Shown here: piece after piece, positions 1-11,203 of the stretch
Layout: every line of letters begins with the position of its first letter
How positions within the stretch are numbered: position 1 is the first letter of the stretch
Assembly: GCA_029237695.1 (NCBI GenBank)
Contig: CM055277.1
Coordinates: 40,892,242 to 40,956,241 of the forward strand
Length of the DNA stretch: 64,000 bases
Origin: Conchocele bisecta
Lineage: Eukaryota; Mollusca; Bivalvia; Lucinida; Thyasiridae
Reading direction: 5' to 3'
Made by a program: the position numbers and the translations under genes
Notes under the pieces: model-generated
Told to the model about the DNA's origin: nothing
The model's input: the letters and a program-made list of their open reading frames with translations, nothing else
Database searches by the model: none

Positions 1-345
1 ACCCCAATTTCCCCAGTCACAGACACATACACAGCAAAATGTGTCACATATGCAATTCATATGAACAAAAAAAATAATATGATATTCATATGTAAAACAT
101 ATGAAAAACATATAAATTGCATATGACATTCATATGAAAAGTACCGATATAAAATTCATATGATATTCATATGAATTTCATATAAAGACTTTTCATTTGT
201 ATTTCATATGAATAATTTGCATATGAATTTCATATGAACATATGTTACATATGCAAATCATATGAAAAGTTTTCGTATGAATTGTATATGAAATTGTCTT
301 TGAAATTCATATTAAAAACATGAAATTAATATGCCACACATTTTG
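1..345. repeat. CATATG-rich AT repeat
   Basis: The hexamer CATATG and variants such as TTCATATGAA recur every 10-25 bases from about position 50 to 345. The repeat is imperfect and self-complementary, so it could fold into many small hairpins. The paralogous block is at about 50660-50955. No coding potential is seen. Confidence 0.7.
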
Positions 346-409
346 TAATCTATAATGTTTTATTTGCATTACGTACATGTATACTATATGTGTGTAACAC
401 TGATCATAC

Positions 410-511
410 CTTTAGCATTCCTCAAGACGGATGTTGACAGTTCAGCTACAGTGAGATTCAAGCCCGCCATGTCGCCGACCAACTGGGATAATCGGTGCTG
501 TATAGATATAT
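410..511 (-). CDS. Gene 1 stalk exon (102 bp, phase 1-1)
   Basis: On the minus strand this exon follows an acceptor ending TTGTAG and precedes a donor GTATGATC. Its 102 bp (34 codons) start and end in phase 1. It encodes a heptad-like module beginning D-I-S-I-Q-H-R-L-S-Q-L, with an N-L-T glycosylation sequon, and resembles the other stalk exons (L-x2-L-x-G-D-hydrophobic-x2-hydrophobic-N-x-T). It is the last exon of gene 1 visible here; the gene continues left of the window. The copy at 51018-51119 has the same length and frame. The function of the full protein is unknown; an extracellular coiled-coil stalk is inferred. Confidence 0.7.
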
Positions 512-1099
512 CTACAATATCACAAGCTTATTCTTACATGCTCACATATGGAAATGATCTGCAACTGATTTGTAAGATCTACGATATCTGCTAGAAATGA
601 CGTCGGACGTTGACGAAAATTACAGAGCCCACGGCTACAGAGCATTCGGTGGAATTGGGTCCTTATGCTGAACAAATGAGTGAGCGTAGCGAAACGAGTT
701 TGTTTAGCGGTAGGACCTAGCAGGAGGGAATTAGTTCAAGGTAATCAGTTCACCTGATTAAATCAACATTTTCTTACATTTCTCACACGATTCTTCATAA
801 AAAGAAACAAAGCTAATCAAGCGTAAAATATGGCCAAGAGTTATACGAATTAATATCTGGAGGAATGCCGTTGTGACGGCGACGGTCTCGAGATTCAGCG
901 GATGTGTCAGACAACATGATTTGATTGGTCGAAGGAAACACGTCGAAACTAAGTTACTGACGTCATTTCCCTATGCAATGTATATGGTAAATACGAGAGT
1001 GGTGTAATTCACCGTTAGATTTCAGTAAACGTCCGACTGAAATGTAAGAAATAATAGTAAATCAGTCATACAGCCATATGCCATGCACACACGGTATAC

Positions 1100-1237
1100 C
1101 TGTTTCTGCATTAGCGTCAAAAGAAGCCGTGAGTTTGACCATGGTTTCATTGACGCCAGTGATGTTCCCTGATAGCTTGGCCATTGTTTCTTTGACGCCA
1201 GTGACGTCCCCTGATAACTGTATCAGTGTCATAGAAT
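1100..1237 (-). CDS. Gene 1 stalk exon (138 bp, two modules)
   Basis: Acceptor TTTTATTGCAG and donor CAG/GTATACC bound a 138-bp exon, phase 1-1. It encodes D-S-M-T-L-I-Q-L followed by a 14-residue repeat present twice (LSGDVTGVKETMAK, then LSGNITGVNETMVK), which is two heptads per repeat, and two N-x-T sequons. The longer length is explained by this internal duplication. The paralogous exon at 51685-51822 has the same length, with a G-to-D change in the second repeat. A glycosylated coiled-coil stalk is inferred. Confidence 0.75.
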
Positions 1238-1350
1238 CTGCAATAAAATCAAAGTACTGAAAGTACTGAACATAGGGTACTACAAGATTAAACTAGATTG
1301 ATTGATTGATTGATTTATTGTTGGTGTTGCAGTTTCATTAACCCTTACAG

Positions 1351-1771
1351 GTACATGCCCACTCAGTAGGTACAAAATGTTCTTTACATCAGAGACATCA
1401 TCTGAGACATTTCCTGGCAAAATAAACATTCATGCGCCATTATCCCACGTACTGATTGGCATTATTATACATTTTATATCAGACGTAAATTTACACACTG
1501 ATATCAGGGGCGATAACCGTGTTTGCTTAAAATGTTAACGGACATTACTATTTAATCTCTGTATTTATTTTATGATGTGCAATGATCATACTTTAAAATC
1601 TGTCGAAAATATTATTTTTTCAGGTGACGCATTTCTTTAGTATAAATAATTAAAAAATATCATGCCTCATTTGCATATGAAAATAGCCTGATACCACCGA
1701 GCGTCACTATCAGTTATACACTTATTTAATTACTATAAATGACATTTTGGGCTTACTGAGTGGGCATGTAC
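1351..1771 (+). mobile_element. MITE family 2 copy (GTACATGCCCACT ends)
   Basis: A roughly 420-bp non-coding element with terminal inverted repeats, GTACATGCCCACTCAGTA at the left and its near complement at the right (TACTGAGTGGGCATGTAC). Other copies are at 48421-48923, 51936-52355 (paralogue of this one), 55709-56205 (inverted) and about 20872-21339 (carrying a nested insertion), with a partial one near 13030-13175. No transposase is present, so it is non-autonomous. Confidence 0.8.
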
Positions 1772-1784
1772 CTTTAAAGCAATG

Positions 1785-1930
1785 GAAACGACAATTGTCG
1801 TCTGCTGTTTTAAATATTTTTATATTTTCTCCTCAAAAACATACTGAGACGATTCTACTGCGCTGCCAAAACAGGTTTTTAAAGAGATTAAAATATACAA
1901 AATGAGCAGACGGCAATTTTATGTTTCAGC
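1785..1930. mobile_element. Small foldback element
   Basis: An imperfect inverted repeat with arms around AATTGTCGTCTGCTG at the left and GAGCAGACGGCAATT at the right, with GAGACGATTCTACTGCGCTG in the loop. Related loop sequence occurs near 12915-12965 and 29220-29300. The paralogue is at about 52370-52515. It has the character of a MITE and no coding capacity. Confidence 0.5.
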
Positions 1931-1945
1931 GTTTTAATGGTTAAG

Positions 1946-3047
1946 GGGTAAACTATTGATATGGCACAACTTGAAGTACAGTATGCACTGCTACAGTATG
2001 TACCAAAACATTCAACAACATTACAGATTATGAATATCAGAAAGATACGGTAACACATATACAATTAGACATCATCAATTCAAGTATACAGATTCCAGAT
2101 ATCTATGATCATTATAGATATATTGAAAACTGATTGAAGAGCAATAGTTACAATAATTCCGCCACGGAAGCGGTGTCGCGCCTGAAAATGCCTTATCGGT
2201 ACATCGCCAAGTTTACTTCTGTTTTGTGAATGAAATAATTGGCCCCGGATCGTGTATATTAAAACATACAAATGACGTCATTGGGGAAACCGCCGACAAA
2301 ATTTTCAATGTATGGAAGCCCAAACTTGTTAGATTTTTTGTTGTCGTATTTCAGTACTTGCATTAATATGGGTATTAATATACGCTGGATGTGTTATACT
2401 GTCATTAATTTGTTCCCTGGCTGTAAGTTATCACCTTAAATACTGACTTATTGACCCCCTTCCCTGAACGTAGAATTGACACTCATGTTGGCGTGTATTG
2501 GCCACCATAGACAAATGTCAATCAGGCCGAATTCGGGAATGCCACTAAAATCCGCTGTAAATCATCGATAGAGAGAGAGAATGAGGATTAAACATCAGTT
2601 GGACATACACGTGCGAGTTTTGTTTCGCACAGGTGTCGGGTGAATTTAAAAATAGGCTGTCGGAAGGTCAAACTTGATGTAGTTTGTGTGTTAAACGCGT
2701 CGCTTGTTTCGGAGAGTATTCGGAGGGGAGTTAACTCTGTTACTAAATTTAGCGATGACCGCAAATGGGGGCAAATCACGCGCAACAAAATAATCCGATG
2801 TATTTTTGTACGTAGAACATCCGTTGTTGATATTGTGCAGTGCAAGTAGTTTTTCATAATTTTATTTTCAATTAGCGGTTTCAAAACTGCATTGAAAGGA
2901 TGAGTAACACAATGCATATGGTATAATCAGAATCTGCACAAAATATCACATATCACTACGGAGGAGCCCATCGAGGGGGGTTGGGGCGTGTTTAAATGAG
3001 CCACTCGAAACCAATACACAGGGTATTAGGTACACTATGTAACAAGG
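1946..3047. other. Intronic sequence of gene 1, no recognised feature
   Basis: Apart from a short GA-rich tract near 2571-2580 I see no exon, repeat family or RNA gene here. It is conserved in the second duplication copy with scattered substitutions. Confidence 0.4.
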
Positions 3048-3243
3048 GACCCGTTTCACTAAATATCGTACGACTGAAACGTTCGTAAGTCAAAATTTAG
3101 GATCGTCTTTACATTTCAATTGCTCAATACATGTAAATCAAATATTTGTTTACAAGAAAACATTGTTAATGTGAAATTTACAGACTATTATAATGTTGCA
3201 CGTACGAACATTTTAGTCGTTCGAAGTTTAGTGAAACGGGCCC
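3048..3243. mobile_element. MITE family 1 copy (GGGCCCGTTTCACTAAA type)
   Basis: The left end reads GGGACCCGTTTCACTAAAT and the right end GTTTAGTGAAACGGGCCCC. The two halves are long inverted repeats built on CGTACGACT, TTCGTAAGT and TGCAAAATT. This is the most abundant repeat family in the window. Its paralogue is at about 53644-53841. Confidence 0.8.
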
Positions 3244-3927
3244 CAGCTACTGTAAGGTCGCGGTATCACCGCATCATTCGTTGAGGATACATGTACATAA
3301 CTTTTAAAAAAACTCCCGTATCGTCAGCTGTTGCGCTATGGCGGACGATACGGACGTTTTTGAAGGGTTACTGATATGCAGCTACATGTACCACATCTTC
3401 TCGTTGAACATCGTGATGGTATCGTGTTGTGTTTTCGGTGAGCACACAACGTGTGTCCAGCAACCAACTGGCATCATATGTTACACCACACTAATTAGAT
3501 TAAGGACGCGTTCTATACCTCATCATCAACTGATTAAAAGAGAATTGCTTTTAATGTGATGGGATATATGTATTACATACACAGTTGAAAGCATTAGATG
3601 TCGGGGATAATTGCATGGATTGAGATTATGGGAATTTGAATTGTGTGGACAATTGTTTATCAACCCGATATATATAATTTATAAACATGACTAACAATTA
3701 GCATCGCCCACTCTATGTGAGTTATTTAGGGCTGAACGGGTTTTACTATTAGATATATGTAAGTAAACAAATCGTATTATGAAATGGACTGTATCAGTAC
3801 CATACCACAGCTGGAAGACTCGGACTTGTGACATAAAAATGCCAATTAAGAAAATAAAAATTCCTCCAACCTGGTGTCGTACTGTACGTTGGGTTTCCCA
3901 AGGAAAATGAACATACAGTACAACACC

Positions 3928-4166
3928 GGGCCCGTTTCACTAAACTTCGTACGACTAAAATGTTCGTAAGTGCAACATTATGATAGTCTGTAAATTTCAA
4001 ATTAACAATGTTTTTTTTTTAATTATTGGATTTATATTTATTGAGCATATGCTGCAATGCAGCCTATGCTCAATAAATGTATATCCATCAATTGAAATTT
4101 CCAGACGATCATAAATTTGCGCATACAAAAATTTTAGTCATACGAAGTTTAGTGAAACGGCCCTCA
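3928..4166. mobile_element. MITE family 1 copy with central palindrome
   Basis: Family 1 ends (GGGCCCGTTTCACTAAAC and GTTTAGTGAAACGGCCC) flank a central palindrome, TTATTGAGCATATGCTGC then GCAGCCTATGCTCAATAA. A truncated second copy follows immediately (about 4169-4330). Paralogues lie at about 54527-54770 and 54774-54940. Confidence 0.8.
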
Positions 4167-4384
4167 GGGACCCGTTTCACTAAACTTCGTACGACTAAGA
4201 AATTCGTAAGTACAAAATTAAAATGTACAACAAAGATCGCACCAGGAGCCTATTTTCGTGAACCACATTAATCTGTGAAGGGAAAATATAAAAAATATTC
4301 ATACTAACTTTTTATCGTACGAAGTTTAGTTTTGAATGTACACGTTTATGTCACAAGGCCGATTCTTGCACCTGTGCGTCATAC

Positions 4385-4477
4385 CTGTTGCTGCGCGTGC
4401 CGCCGCGGAGGCCGACCAGCTCACCAACGTTATATTCATGGCAGTTATGTCCCCTGATAGCAGGTCCATCCGGGAAT
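4385..4477 (-). CDS. Gene 1 stalk exon (93 bp)
   Basis: Acceptor GCTACAG and donor AACAG/GTATGACG define a 93-bp exon, phase 1-1. The module reads D-S-R-M-D-L-L-S-G-D-I-T-A-M-N-I-T-L and has one N-I-T sequon, followed by an alanine-rich tail. It matches the stalk module in length, start residue and hydrophobic spacing. The copy at 54991-55083 is identical as far as I can read, whereas the flanking introns differ at several sites. Confidence 0.75.
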
Positions 4478-5529
4478 CTGTAGCTGACGTCACACACAAC
4501 ACAATCAGGGATCACGTGATTTATATTATAATAGGGGGTGGGAGGGATGGAACTGAATAGTTACATACAAATATATATTACATGCTACCCAGCCTGAGTG
4601 ATTTCCCGTGATTCTGGAGGGATGTATTTCCTTAAAGGAAATATTTCCTCCTAGACGTTAGCGAGACGTAATTGACGTTACGTTTTGACGTCATTTTCGG
4701 CGAAGAAACAATTCACACGCTAACGTCAAAATTGTCGATTTTGAAAACGTTATAAGCAGGTAAGAGCAAATTTCAAATTTCACATTTCTCGAAGAGCATG
4801 TAATATACACTTTATTCCACTACCATTTTGTACTACCGGATTTATTTCCCTTGACATCTGTAAATTCGACAAAGAAACTCGTGCTCCGCACTCGTTTCTT
4901 TATCGGATTTCCAGATGTGTCGGGAAATAAATCCGGTATTTCAAAATGGCAGTTCAATAAACTATATGTATTGCATAAAACGGGCACTCGCATTGTGTTG
5001 ACACAGTGTAATACAAGTCATATTACACTAGTGTAATAAATATGCAAATACTAAATTTGCTAAACTACTTGACTGATTTCCTTAAACTCGTTTGATAAAT
5101 ATCATGTACCAGGTATATTTAACCTCCAGATAACAGTCACCTCTCTACAACAGCCAATGTTGTGTTTTTGCCGTAAGTGGCTGTTTTAGAGAGTTTGCAC
5201 TATACTTTATAATTGGTATAACGGGATTTAATGTATATTTGATGATTAAAAGCATGCATAATTATTATATAATAAAAATTAATAAATTAATCTTTAAATT
5301 GAAAATTTCTCCCTCAAAGTATACTTTGGTAGATAAGTACACTTTGCAATGTTAGTGAAATAGGCTTCGTAAGCTTATGAGACGGGCACCATGTTACCAC
5401 ATGTAATGCTCGATTCGGTGTCAATCCGCCAATCATATGATATTATGATCATCGTAATTGGAAAGCACGTTAAGGGCGGAGCTACATGTACATTAAAACA
5501 AACATATACACGAGAATTGATGGATTTAC

Positions 5530-5702
5530 ATTCATTTAACTTCGCACGAATAAAATGTTTGTAAGTGCAAAATTATGATAGTCTGCATACGCAGCCTATG
5601 CTCAATAAATGTAAATACAACACTTGTTTACCAGAACATTCTTTACATACTATCATAATTTTGCACTTACGAACATTTTAGTCGTATCAAGTTTAGTGAA
5701 AC
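5530..5702. mobile_element. MITE family 1 copy
   Basis: Left half ATTTAACTTCGCACGAATAA and right half GTCGTATCAAGTTTAGTGAA surround AGCCTATGCTCAATAAATG. Paralogue at about 56815-56990. A second degraded copy carrying a perfect central palindrome (CATAGGCTGC, then GCAGCCTATG) lies at about 5815-6002. Confidence 0.65.
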
Positions 5703-6111
5703 TTATCCACGATTGAACTGTTCATAACAATGTCATAAACCCTTAGTACAGCCCTAACACAATCCTGCCACCGTACATTTGTTATGGCCAGGACATTGTA
5801 TACGGTGGTAGTACGAATTTAGGATCCTCTGGAAATTGATGGATTTACATTTATTGAGCATAGGCTGCATATGCAGCCTATGCTCAATAAATTTAAATCC
5901 AATAATTCTTTACAAGAAAATTCTTTACATACTTTGCACAATCCTGCCACCATACACTTGTTATGGTCAGGGCCATGTGTACGGTGGTAGTACGAATATG
6001 TAGGATTGATTTACGTTTGCACTACAGGTTGACCACACTATGACTGTGCCGCGATTGTTTTGGAACAGTTAAAATGTTGATGGTCATTCCGGGACCACCA
6101 AGATTCTCCAG

Positions 6112-6440
6112 TAGCTGATGTCACCTAAATTGCTAAGCATTCTTATTTAGCTTATTCTGAGGGAGTAATCATTTATTTTCCCCGAAATACATTATTTCAT
6201 ATAGAACTAACGACTCCATATATTTGATGATTACAATTATGCAGAATTATTATACTGAATTTATTACATTATCACAGCCAAAATGGCTGTGATAATGTAA
6301 TGAATTCAGTATACTAATTTGGTCAGAAAATATTCTATTTCCTTAAATTTAAATTAATAAATTTATTCGTAAATTGAAAATGTCTCCCTCAAAGTGTACT
6401 TAGCAAGATAAGTCTACTTGGCAAGTTTGGTGAAATCGGC
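6112..6440. mobile_element. MITE family 3 copy (GCCGATTTCACCAAA type)
   Basis: The ends are inverted repeats around GCTAAGCATTCTTATTTAGC at the left and AGCAAGATAAGTCTACTTGG at the right, closing with GGTGAAATCGGCT. The centre is the palindrome GAATTTATTACATTATCACA followed by its complement. Other copies are at 7232-7575, 28753-29020, about 5210-5370, and in the second duplication copy. Confidence 0.7.
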
Positions 6441-6603
6441 TACAGGATTCAAGATGAATGTTGATCTAGCCTTCTATCGTGTCTACGACATCATACCAAG
6501 ATTCCCGAAGATTTGTGGAATCGTGGTGACCCTCCTTAGAATCGGGATAGTGTGACGACTGAGGCTTAACGGGCAATATTCTCGTAGCACAGGACTCCTG
6601 GGT

Positions 6604-6813
6604 GCCGTTTCACTAAACTTCGTACGTCAACTAAAATGTTCGTAAGTGCAAAATTACGATAATCTGTAACATTAACAAGGTTTTCTTGTAAACAATTATT
6701 GGATTTACATTTATTGAGCAATAAACGTAAATCCATTAATTGAAATTTCCAAACAATCTTAAATTTGCACTTACCATCATTTTAGTCGTACGAAGTTTAG
6801 TAAAATGGTCCCA
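6604..6813. mobile_element. MITE family 1 copy
   Basis: CCGTTTCACTAAACTTCGTA at the left and TCGTACGAAGTTTAGTAAAA at the right, with a shortened centre. It ends about 20 bases from the donor side of the neighbouring stalk exon at 6832-6924, so the intron is very repeat-rich up to the splice site. Confidence 0.7.
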
Positions 6814-6831
6814 AAACCTTTTATTAACTAC

Positions 6832-6924
6832 CTGTTATCCGGTCACTGCACGAAACCTGCAACTCCGCTACGGTCGCCTTCAGGGCAGCTAGGTCACGTG
6901 AAAACCGCTTCACATCCGAGCCAT
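6832..6924 (-). CDS. Gene 1 stalk exon (93 bp)
   Basis: Acceptor CCTCTTTAG and donor AACAG/GTAGTTAAT bound 93 bp in phase 1-1. The product module is D-G-S-D-V-K-R-F-S-R-D-L-A-A-L-K-A-T-V-A followed by E-L-Q-V-S. It keeps the heptad hydrophobics but lacks the N-x-T sequon of most sister exons (K-A-T instead) and contains a cysteine near its end that could form an inter-chain disulphide; that role is inference. The paralogue at 58095-58187 differs only at apparently synonymous sites. Confidence 0.75.
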
Positions 6925-7231
6925 CTAAAGAGGTTCGAATTGTTCGCATGAACCCCCTTTTTGCAGCCAGCATATTTTACATAAATAAAGGTCGGTGATA
7001 GCCATGTTCAGTGCATGAATGAGCAGACAGTATATTATTAAACTGTCCTACTAACAAAACACAGTCAAGCGACGCCAAACGTTTTGAAACATGCACATTT
7101 TCAGAAATAAACTTCTGAAATTGATCTTTGACGTCATTGTCAAGCATAATTTGTTTTAAAAATTCAGAACATTGTTTGTCACGTGACATACATTGTTTCA
7201 ATTCCAGACGATGGCTTTTCAAGCCACCAGC

Positions 7232-7575
7232 ATATACCAGTAGCCGATTTCATCAAAATTGCTAAATTTCCTTATCTTGCTAAGCACACTTTGAGGGAGA
7301 ACTTTTCATTTTAATAATAAATTAATTAATTTTTATTTAATGAAATAAAAAAAATTCTCATCAAATTATTATACTGAATTTATTACATTATCACAGTGAT
7401 AATGTAATAAATTCAGTGTAATAATTCTGCATACTTTTAATCATCAAATATATGCAGTTGTAGCATGGAGCTCAATATGAATAATGAATAACGGGGAAAA
7501 TAAATGATTACTCCCTTAAACTATACTTAGCTAGATAAGAATGCTGAGCACTTTTTGTGAAATCGTCTACAGGTT
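7232..7575. mobile_element. MITE family 3 copy
   Basis: Begins GTAGCCGATTTCATCAAAAT and ends GTGAAATCGTCTACAG. The central palindrome is TTATTACATTATCACAGTGA extended on both sides. It contains the TTAA at 7516-7519 that is occupied by a 221-bp insertion in the paralogue (58783-59003). Confidence 0.75.
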
Positions 7576-7872
7576 GATCACAGGAGAAAAGGGAAGTAGG
7601 AGGGAACTATGGTAATTGGTAAGGTTACAGAGCAAACCCAATGGTGGTGTCTCCCACCGGAAATATACTCTTCATTCAGCAAAGGTTGCTGGCTATCGCT
7701 GATGCTGCATCCCGCGCTGGAGTAAAATGTTTCACGTCGAAAATTCCATACGAAATGTCACTTATATCTAACATGTCTAAAGTGCAAATGTCTTGCACCG
7801 ATTACCTGACTAAAAATGTTTAATGCAGTACTGCTTATACATGTAGCTGAATAGGAATTCGTCAGTAATCTG

Positions 7873-8104
7873 GGGGCCGTTGCGCTAGACTTCGCACGAC
7901 TAAAATGTTCGTAAGTGCAAAATTAGGATCGTCGTGAAATTTCAATTGATGGATTGAACATTAACAATGTATTTTTGTAAACACTTATTGGATTTACATT
8001 TATCGAGCATAGGCTGCATATGCAAATGTAAATTCTTCAATTGAAATTTCCAGACGATCCTAAATTTGCACTTGTAGTCGTAGGAAGCTTAGTGAAACGG
8101 CTCC
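7873..8104. mobile_element. MITE family 1 copy
   Basis: GGGGCCGTTGCGCTAGACTT at the left and AGCTTAGTGAAACGGCTCCC at the right, with CATTTATCGAGCATAGGCTG in the middle. Paralogue at about 59345-59577. Confidence 0.7.
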
Positions 8105-8206
8105 CCGGTGCCTACTTCGACGTGAACCATTTCTCGCCGGCACGGAGTGCAGTACCAGTGGTTGTTCTCTGTTTACAAGGTACATGTATGTCATATAAGT
8201 ATGTAC

Positions 8207-8299
8207 CTGTAGAACTCGCACCAACTTTCCCCGGGAGCTCGACATCTGTCTGTGGTAGGCTCTTCACGTCCGTGGGTGCCCGATCATGGCTCGTGCCTG
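8207..8299 (-). CDS. Gene 1 membrane-proximal exon (93 bp)
   Basis: Acceptor CCTCATTGCAG and donor TACAG/GTACATAC enclose an open 93-bp exon in phase 1-1, the length and phase of the stalk exons. The product (AGTSHDRAPTDVKSLPQ and 14 further residues) is polar and rich in T, P and S and lacks the heptad pattern, so it may be a linker between the membrane segment and the stalk. It lies between the transmembrane exon (11998-12175) and the first heptad exon (6832-6924). The paralogue at 59679-59771 is also open. Weaker than the other exons because it has no recognisable motif. Confidence 0.55.
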
Positions 8300-9349
8300 C
8301 TGCAATGAGGACTCGTAGCGAGTTATTTCCCTTTGTAAATCTATTTATAGAATCCGGTCCTATACAGTATTTCAGCGTTTATATCTTATTGAATAGCACA
8401 ACAGTTGGGGTTTGCGAACAGAGTGGACCCAGATCGCACGACACACCAGTGCACTCTGATTTGAGTCTACCCTGATTCATGGTGAATGATCATGTGGTTA
8501 TGTTATCACAACAACAACAACAATGTCTGAAAGTGTTGAAAGCGCGCCCACTCCAAAATAAATATTATTTTACATTTTCCTTAATATGCAACGGATTTTG
8601 ATGAAATATGGCGCATCAAACGCATCTTCATGACCTGCATTTGGTGGTCTCGGGACTTCGGCACATACTTACGTCGTTTTTTGCGAAGAATCCATTTCCG
8701 TGTCAGTATTGACAATACACACGGAAGTCGATTCTTCACAAACACGACAGAAGTTTGGGCCGAAGTACCGAGATCAACAAATGCTGCTTAACAAGACGTG
8801 TTTGATGAGCCATATTTCATTAAAATCCGTTACACAATAAGGACAATATAAGAAAATGCGTACTTTGCATTGGATGCGCATTATGGACGTTTCAGTAATT
8901 GTTGTTGTTGTTGATGTTGTAACCACGTGATCATGCACTTTGTGATTGCAATAACTGTAATAAGTGTGAAAATATGAATCTGGCAAACAATGCAGTCCTT
9001 GATCAGATTGCGCAGATATGTAGGATGATCTGAATCAACACTAGTCAAACACATTATAATGGTTCCTTTAAATAACAAAGCATGGTGCATTCGCCCTTTT
9101 TGTCAATGCATAATGCCCTAAACTAAACAATTTAGACCGGATTTCTGTAAATAAATTCGACGGGAGATAACTAGCTACGATCCCTCAGTGTAATGCTCGG
9201 TCACGATCTGAACCGGACCACAAGTGGCATAAAGGTTGTTTGTGTTTTGATAAATGGGTTTGTGTGTTTAGCGTCCAGTGTTTTGGCTCTGCACCGTTCA
9301 CCAGTTCATCAATGACAAACCCGTGCAAATTTTGAATCATCTCGGAATG
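8300..9349. other. Intronic sequence, mostly unrecognised
   Basis: Contains short CAA/GTT microsatellites near 8509-8523 and 8899-8915 and a TGATCAGATTGCGCAGATAT-type motif near 9000, a dispersed repeat also seen near 44580 and 50170. A near-perfect inverted pair around GAAATATGGCGCATCAAAC (8600-8630) and GTTTGATGAGCCATATTTC (8800-8820) suggests an old foldback element. No exon seen. Confidence 0.4.
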
Positions 9350-9496
9350 CATGCAGCCTATGCTCAATAAATGTAAATCCATCAATTAAAATCCAATAAT
9401 TGTTTACAAGAAAACATTGTCAATGTAAACTTTGCAGACAAACATAATTTTGCACTTACGAACATTTTATTCGTACGAAGTTTAATGAAACGGGCC

Positions 9497-9690
9497 CCAG
9501 AAGGCGGATTGGCCACACATGCCAAAAGCCCCATTTCTCCAGTCATGGCGACATCTAGCGATCAGAATGCGGATTGGACACACATGCCAAAAGCCCCATT
9601 TCTCCAGTCATGGCGACATCTAGCGATCAGGAGGCGGATTGGCCGCACATGCCAGAAGCCCCATTACTCCAGTCCCATGCTACTTTCAGA
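9497..9690. repeat. 65-bp minisatellite, short allele
   Basis: About three units of GGATTGGCCACACATGCCA...CCCATTTCTCCAGTCATGGC. The paralogous array at about 61008-61305 has about five units, so the array length differs between the two duplication copies. Confidence 0.8.
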
Positions 9691-9772
9691 AGGCCATGTG
9701 TCTGAGTTGAGGGGGTGGGGCGTGTGCGGAGGGCGGTTTGTTGAATATGTACTTGAAATTACGCATTTATTA

Positions 9773-10579
9773 TTACTTATTATTTATTACGCTGGTGCTA
9801 AGAAGGCAAACAATTGACACAACTGGTGCATACATTGTAGCATTCAACAACATGGAATCGCGTTGGAATTCTTAGGAATTCTTATTTTAGGCTCGTCGAG
9901 CAATTCCTACCGTTTCCGAGCCTATTAGACTTATACAAAACCCTGTTGTGTTTGTTCATACTCATACATTAATGTTGGTGGCCCATCTATTAGGCACAAT
10001 ATGTTAGTCAAGTTTTACTATGTATCTCCTGTCCAAGTATTGATTTTCCATTTTCTGTCGAACATTAATGATTAAATCTGATAATATGCAACTTATTGGA
10101 GTCGAATCTTGCAATATGTGAAATAAATGCAGCGCCATACTGGACACCGATTGGCTTATAAAGTATATCGAACTGTTTTTAACATGTGGAAAAAAGAGGT
10201 GGAGAACCTGGAAGAGGAGTCGAAAAACGAAACATTTTGGAAATTGATTCTGAAATTGGAAATGATCTAACTAAGTAAACAAAAGTTCCATTTTGAAAAT
10301 CAATCCACTATTTCTGAAATTAGAAAAAATTTCCCAAGCTAAATCCCCAGACATCTTCACTCTGTGAAGATGTCTATGGGGATTTAACATATGGAAATAT
10401 TTTTTTCGTTTCGTTTTTTCCATTACTGACTATGTTTATATATTAATATTACAACTAGCTAGCACATGCACCGGCTGTTGGAAGTAACTGTTCTGTGTCA
10501 TGTGCTGTGTTTTGACGTTCATTGGGTGACGACTTGAGCTTTGATATTCAAACAATAAACATACGCCATATCTAATTAT
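9773..10579. other. Unduplicated intronic sequence
   Basis: The first sequence right of the large duplication. About 10190-10390 resembles part of MITE family 4 (GGAGTCGAAAAACGAAAC and GACATCTTCAC). Nothing else recognised. Confidence 0.4.
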
Positions 10580-10932
10580 TATGGAAGCGTCCTGGTGCCA
10601 ATGATAAATTAGTTTTATATCCTAATTAGGATATACTAACTCCCAATTAGGCAATATAATCTCCTAATTAGGAGTTAGTATCTCCTAATTAGAACTTACC
10701 ATCTCCTAATTAGGACTTATTATATCATAATTAGGAGGTAGTATCGCCTAATGACTTAATATCTCCTAATTAGGACTAACCATCTCCTAATTATGACTTA
10801 GTATCTCCTGATTATGACGTATTATCTCCTAATTAGGACTTACTATCTCCTGGACTTACGATATGTGTCAATGCTGAAAAATGTTTTATCTCCTTAAATA
10901 TATGTTAGCATTGGCACCAAGACGCTTCCATA
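10580..10932. mobile_element. MITE with 6-bp target duplication and internal satellite
   Basis: Inverted ends TATGGAAGCGTCCTGGTGCC and GGCACCAAGACGCTTCCATA are flanked by the duplication AATTAT (10574-10579 and 10933-10938). The interior (about 10605-10855) is a tandem array of roughly 22-bp units built on TCTCCTAATTAGGACTTA, itself partly palindromic (CCTAATTAGG). No coding capacity. Confidence 0.85.
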
Positions 10933-11137
10933 AATTATCGTTGGTTAGCTGAAACTAAAACGAAAAACTACACACCACCTTTATGGAATGCTTTGAAAGT
11001 ATGAGAATTTAATAACGCTCCTGATAATCACAATACAATGCCAATTATGAAACTTTGCAATTTTACATTGTTTTAAAGGAACAATTTGACGATTGGTGGG
11101 GCTTTTATCAAATAGAAAACAAATAATAATACAATGG

Positions 11138-11203
11138 AACCTCTCTAAACCGGACACGCTGCGAGGTACACAGGGTGTCCGGTTTAGAGATGTTCCATTG
11201 TAA
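11138..11203. repeat. Hairpin repeat (CCTCTCTAAACCGGACAC)
   Basis: The arms CAATGGAACCTCTCTAAACC and GGTTTAGAGATGTTCCATTG are inverted repeats about 66 bp across. Related sequence is found at 11316-11345, at 20030-20157 and near 5130-5205, so this is a dispersed small family. Confidence 0.65.

Larger units (their letters stand above)
1..9772. repeat. Large direct duplication, copy 1
   Basis: Colinear and nearly identical to 50612-61397 in the same orientation. Position 1 matches position 50612, so the duplicated block may start left of the window. It carries five stalk exons of gene 1 (410-511, 1100-1237, 4385-4477, 6832-6924, 8207-8299). Compared with copy 2 it lacks a roughly 640-bp stretch near 5110, lacks a 221-bp MITE at the TTAA at 7516-7519, and has fewer 65-bp minisatellite units at its right end. 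Confidence 0.95.

Noticed and set aside
3338..3559. Plus-strand ORF MADDTDVFEGLLICSYMYHI..., also present at 53935, with a good start context and a possible GTGAGC donor
   Set aside because: Could be a first exon, but it has no recognised domain, no partner exon, and its conservation is explained by the recent duplication.
7641..7823. 60-codon plus-strand ORF (also at 59111-59296)
   Set aside because: No domain, no splice context, and it differs upstream between copies by an indel; probably chance.
8041..8475. 144-codon plus-strand ORF conserved in both duplication copies
   Set aside because: Overlaps a MITE and runs antisense to the minus-strand exon at 8207-8299. Conservation comes from the duplication.
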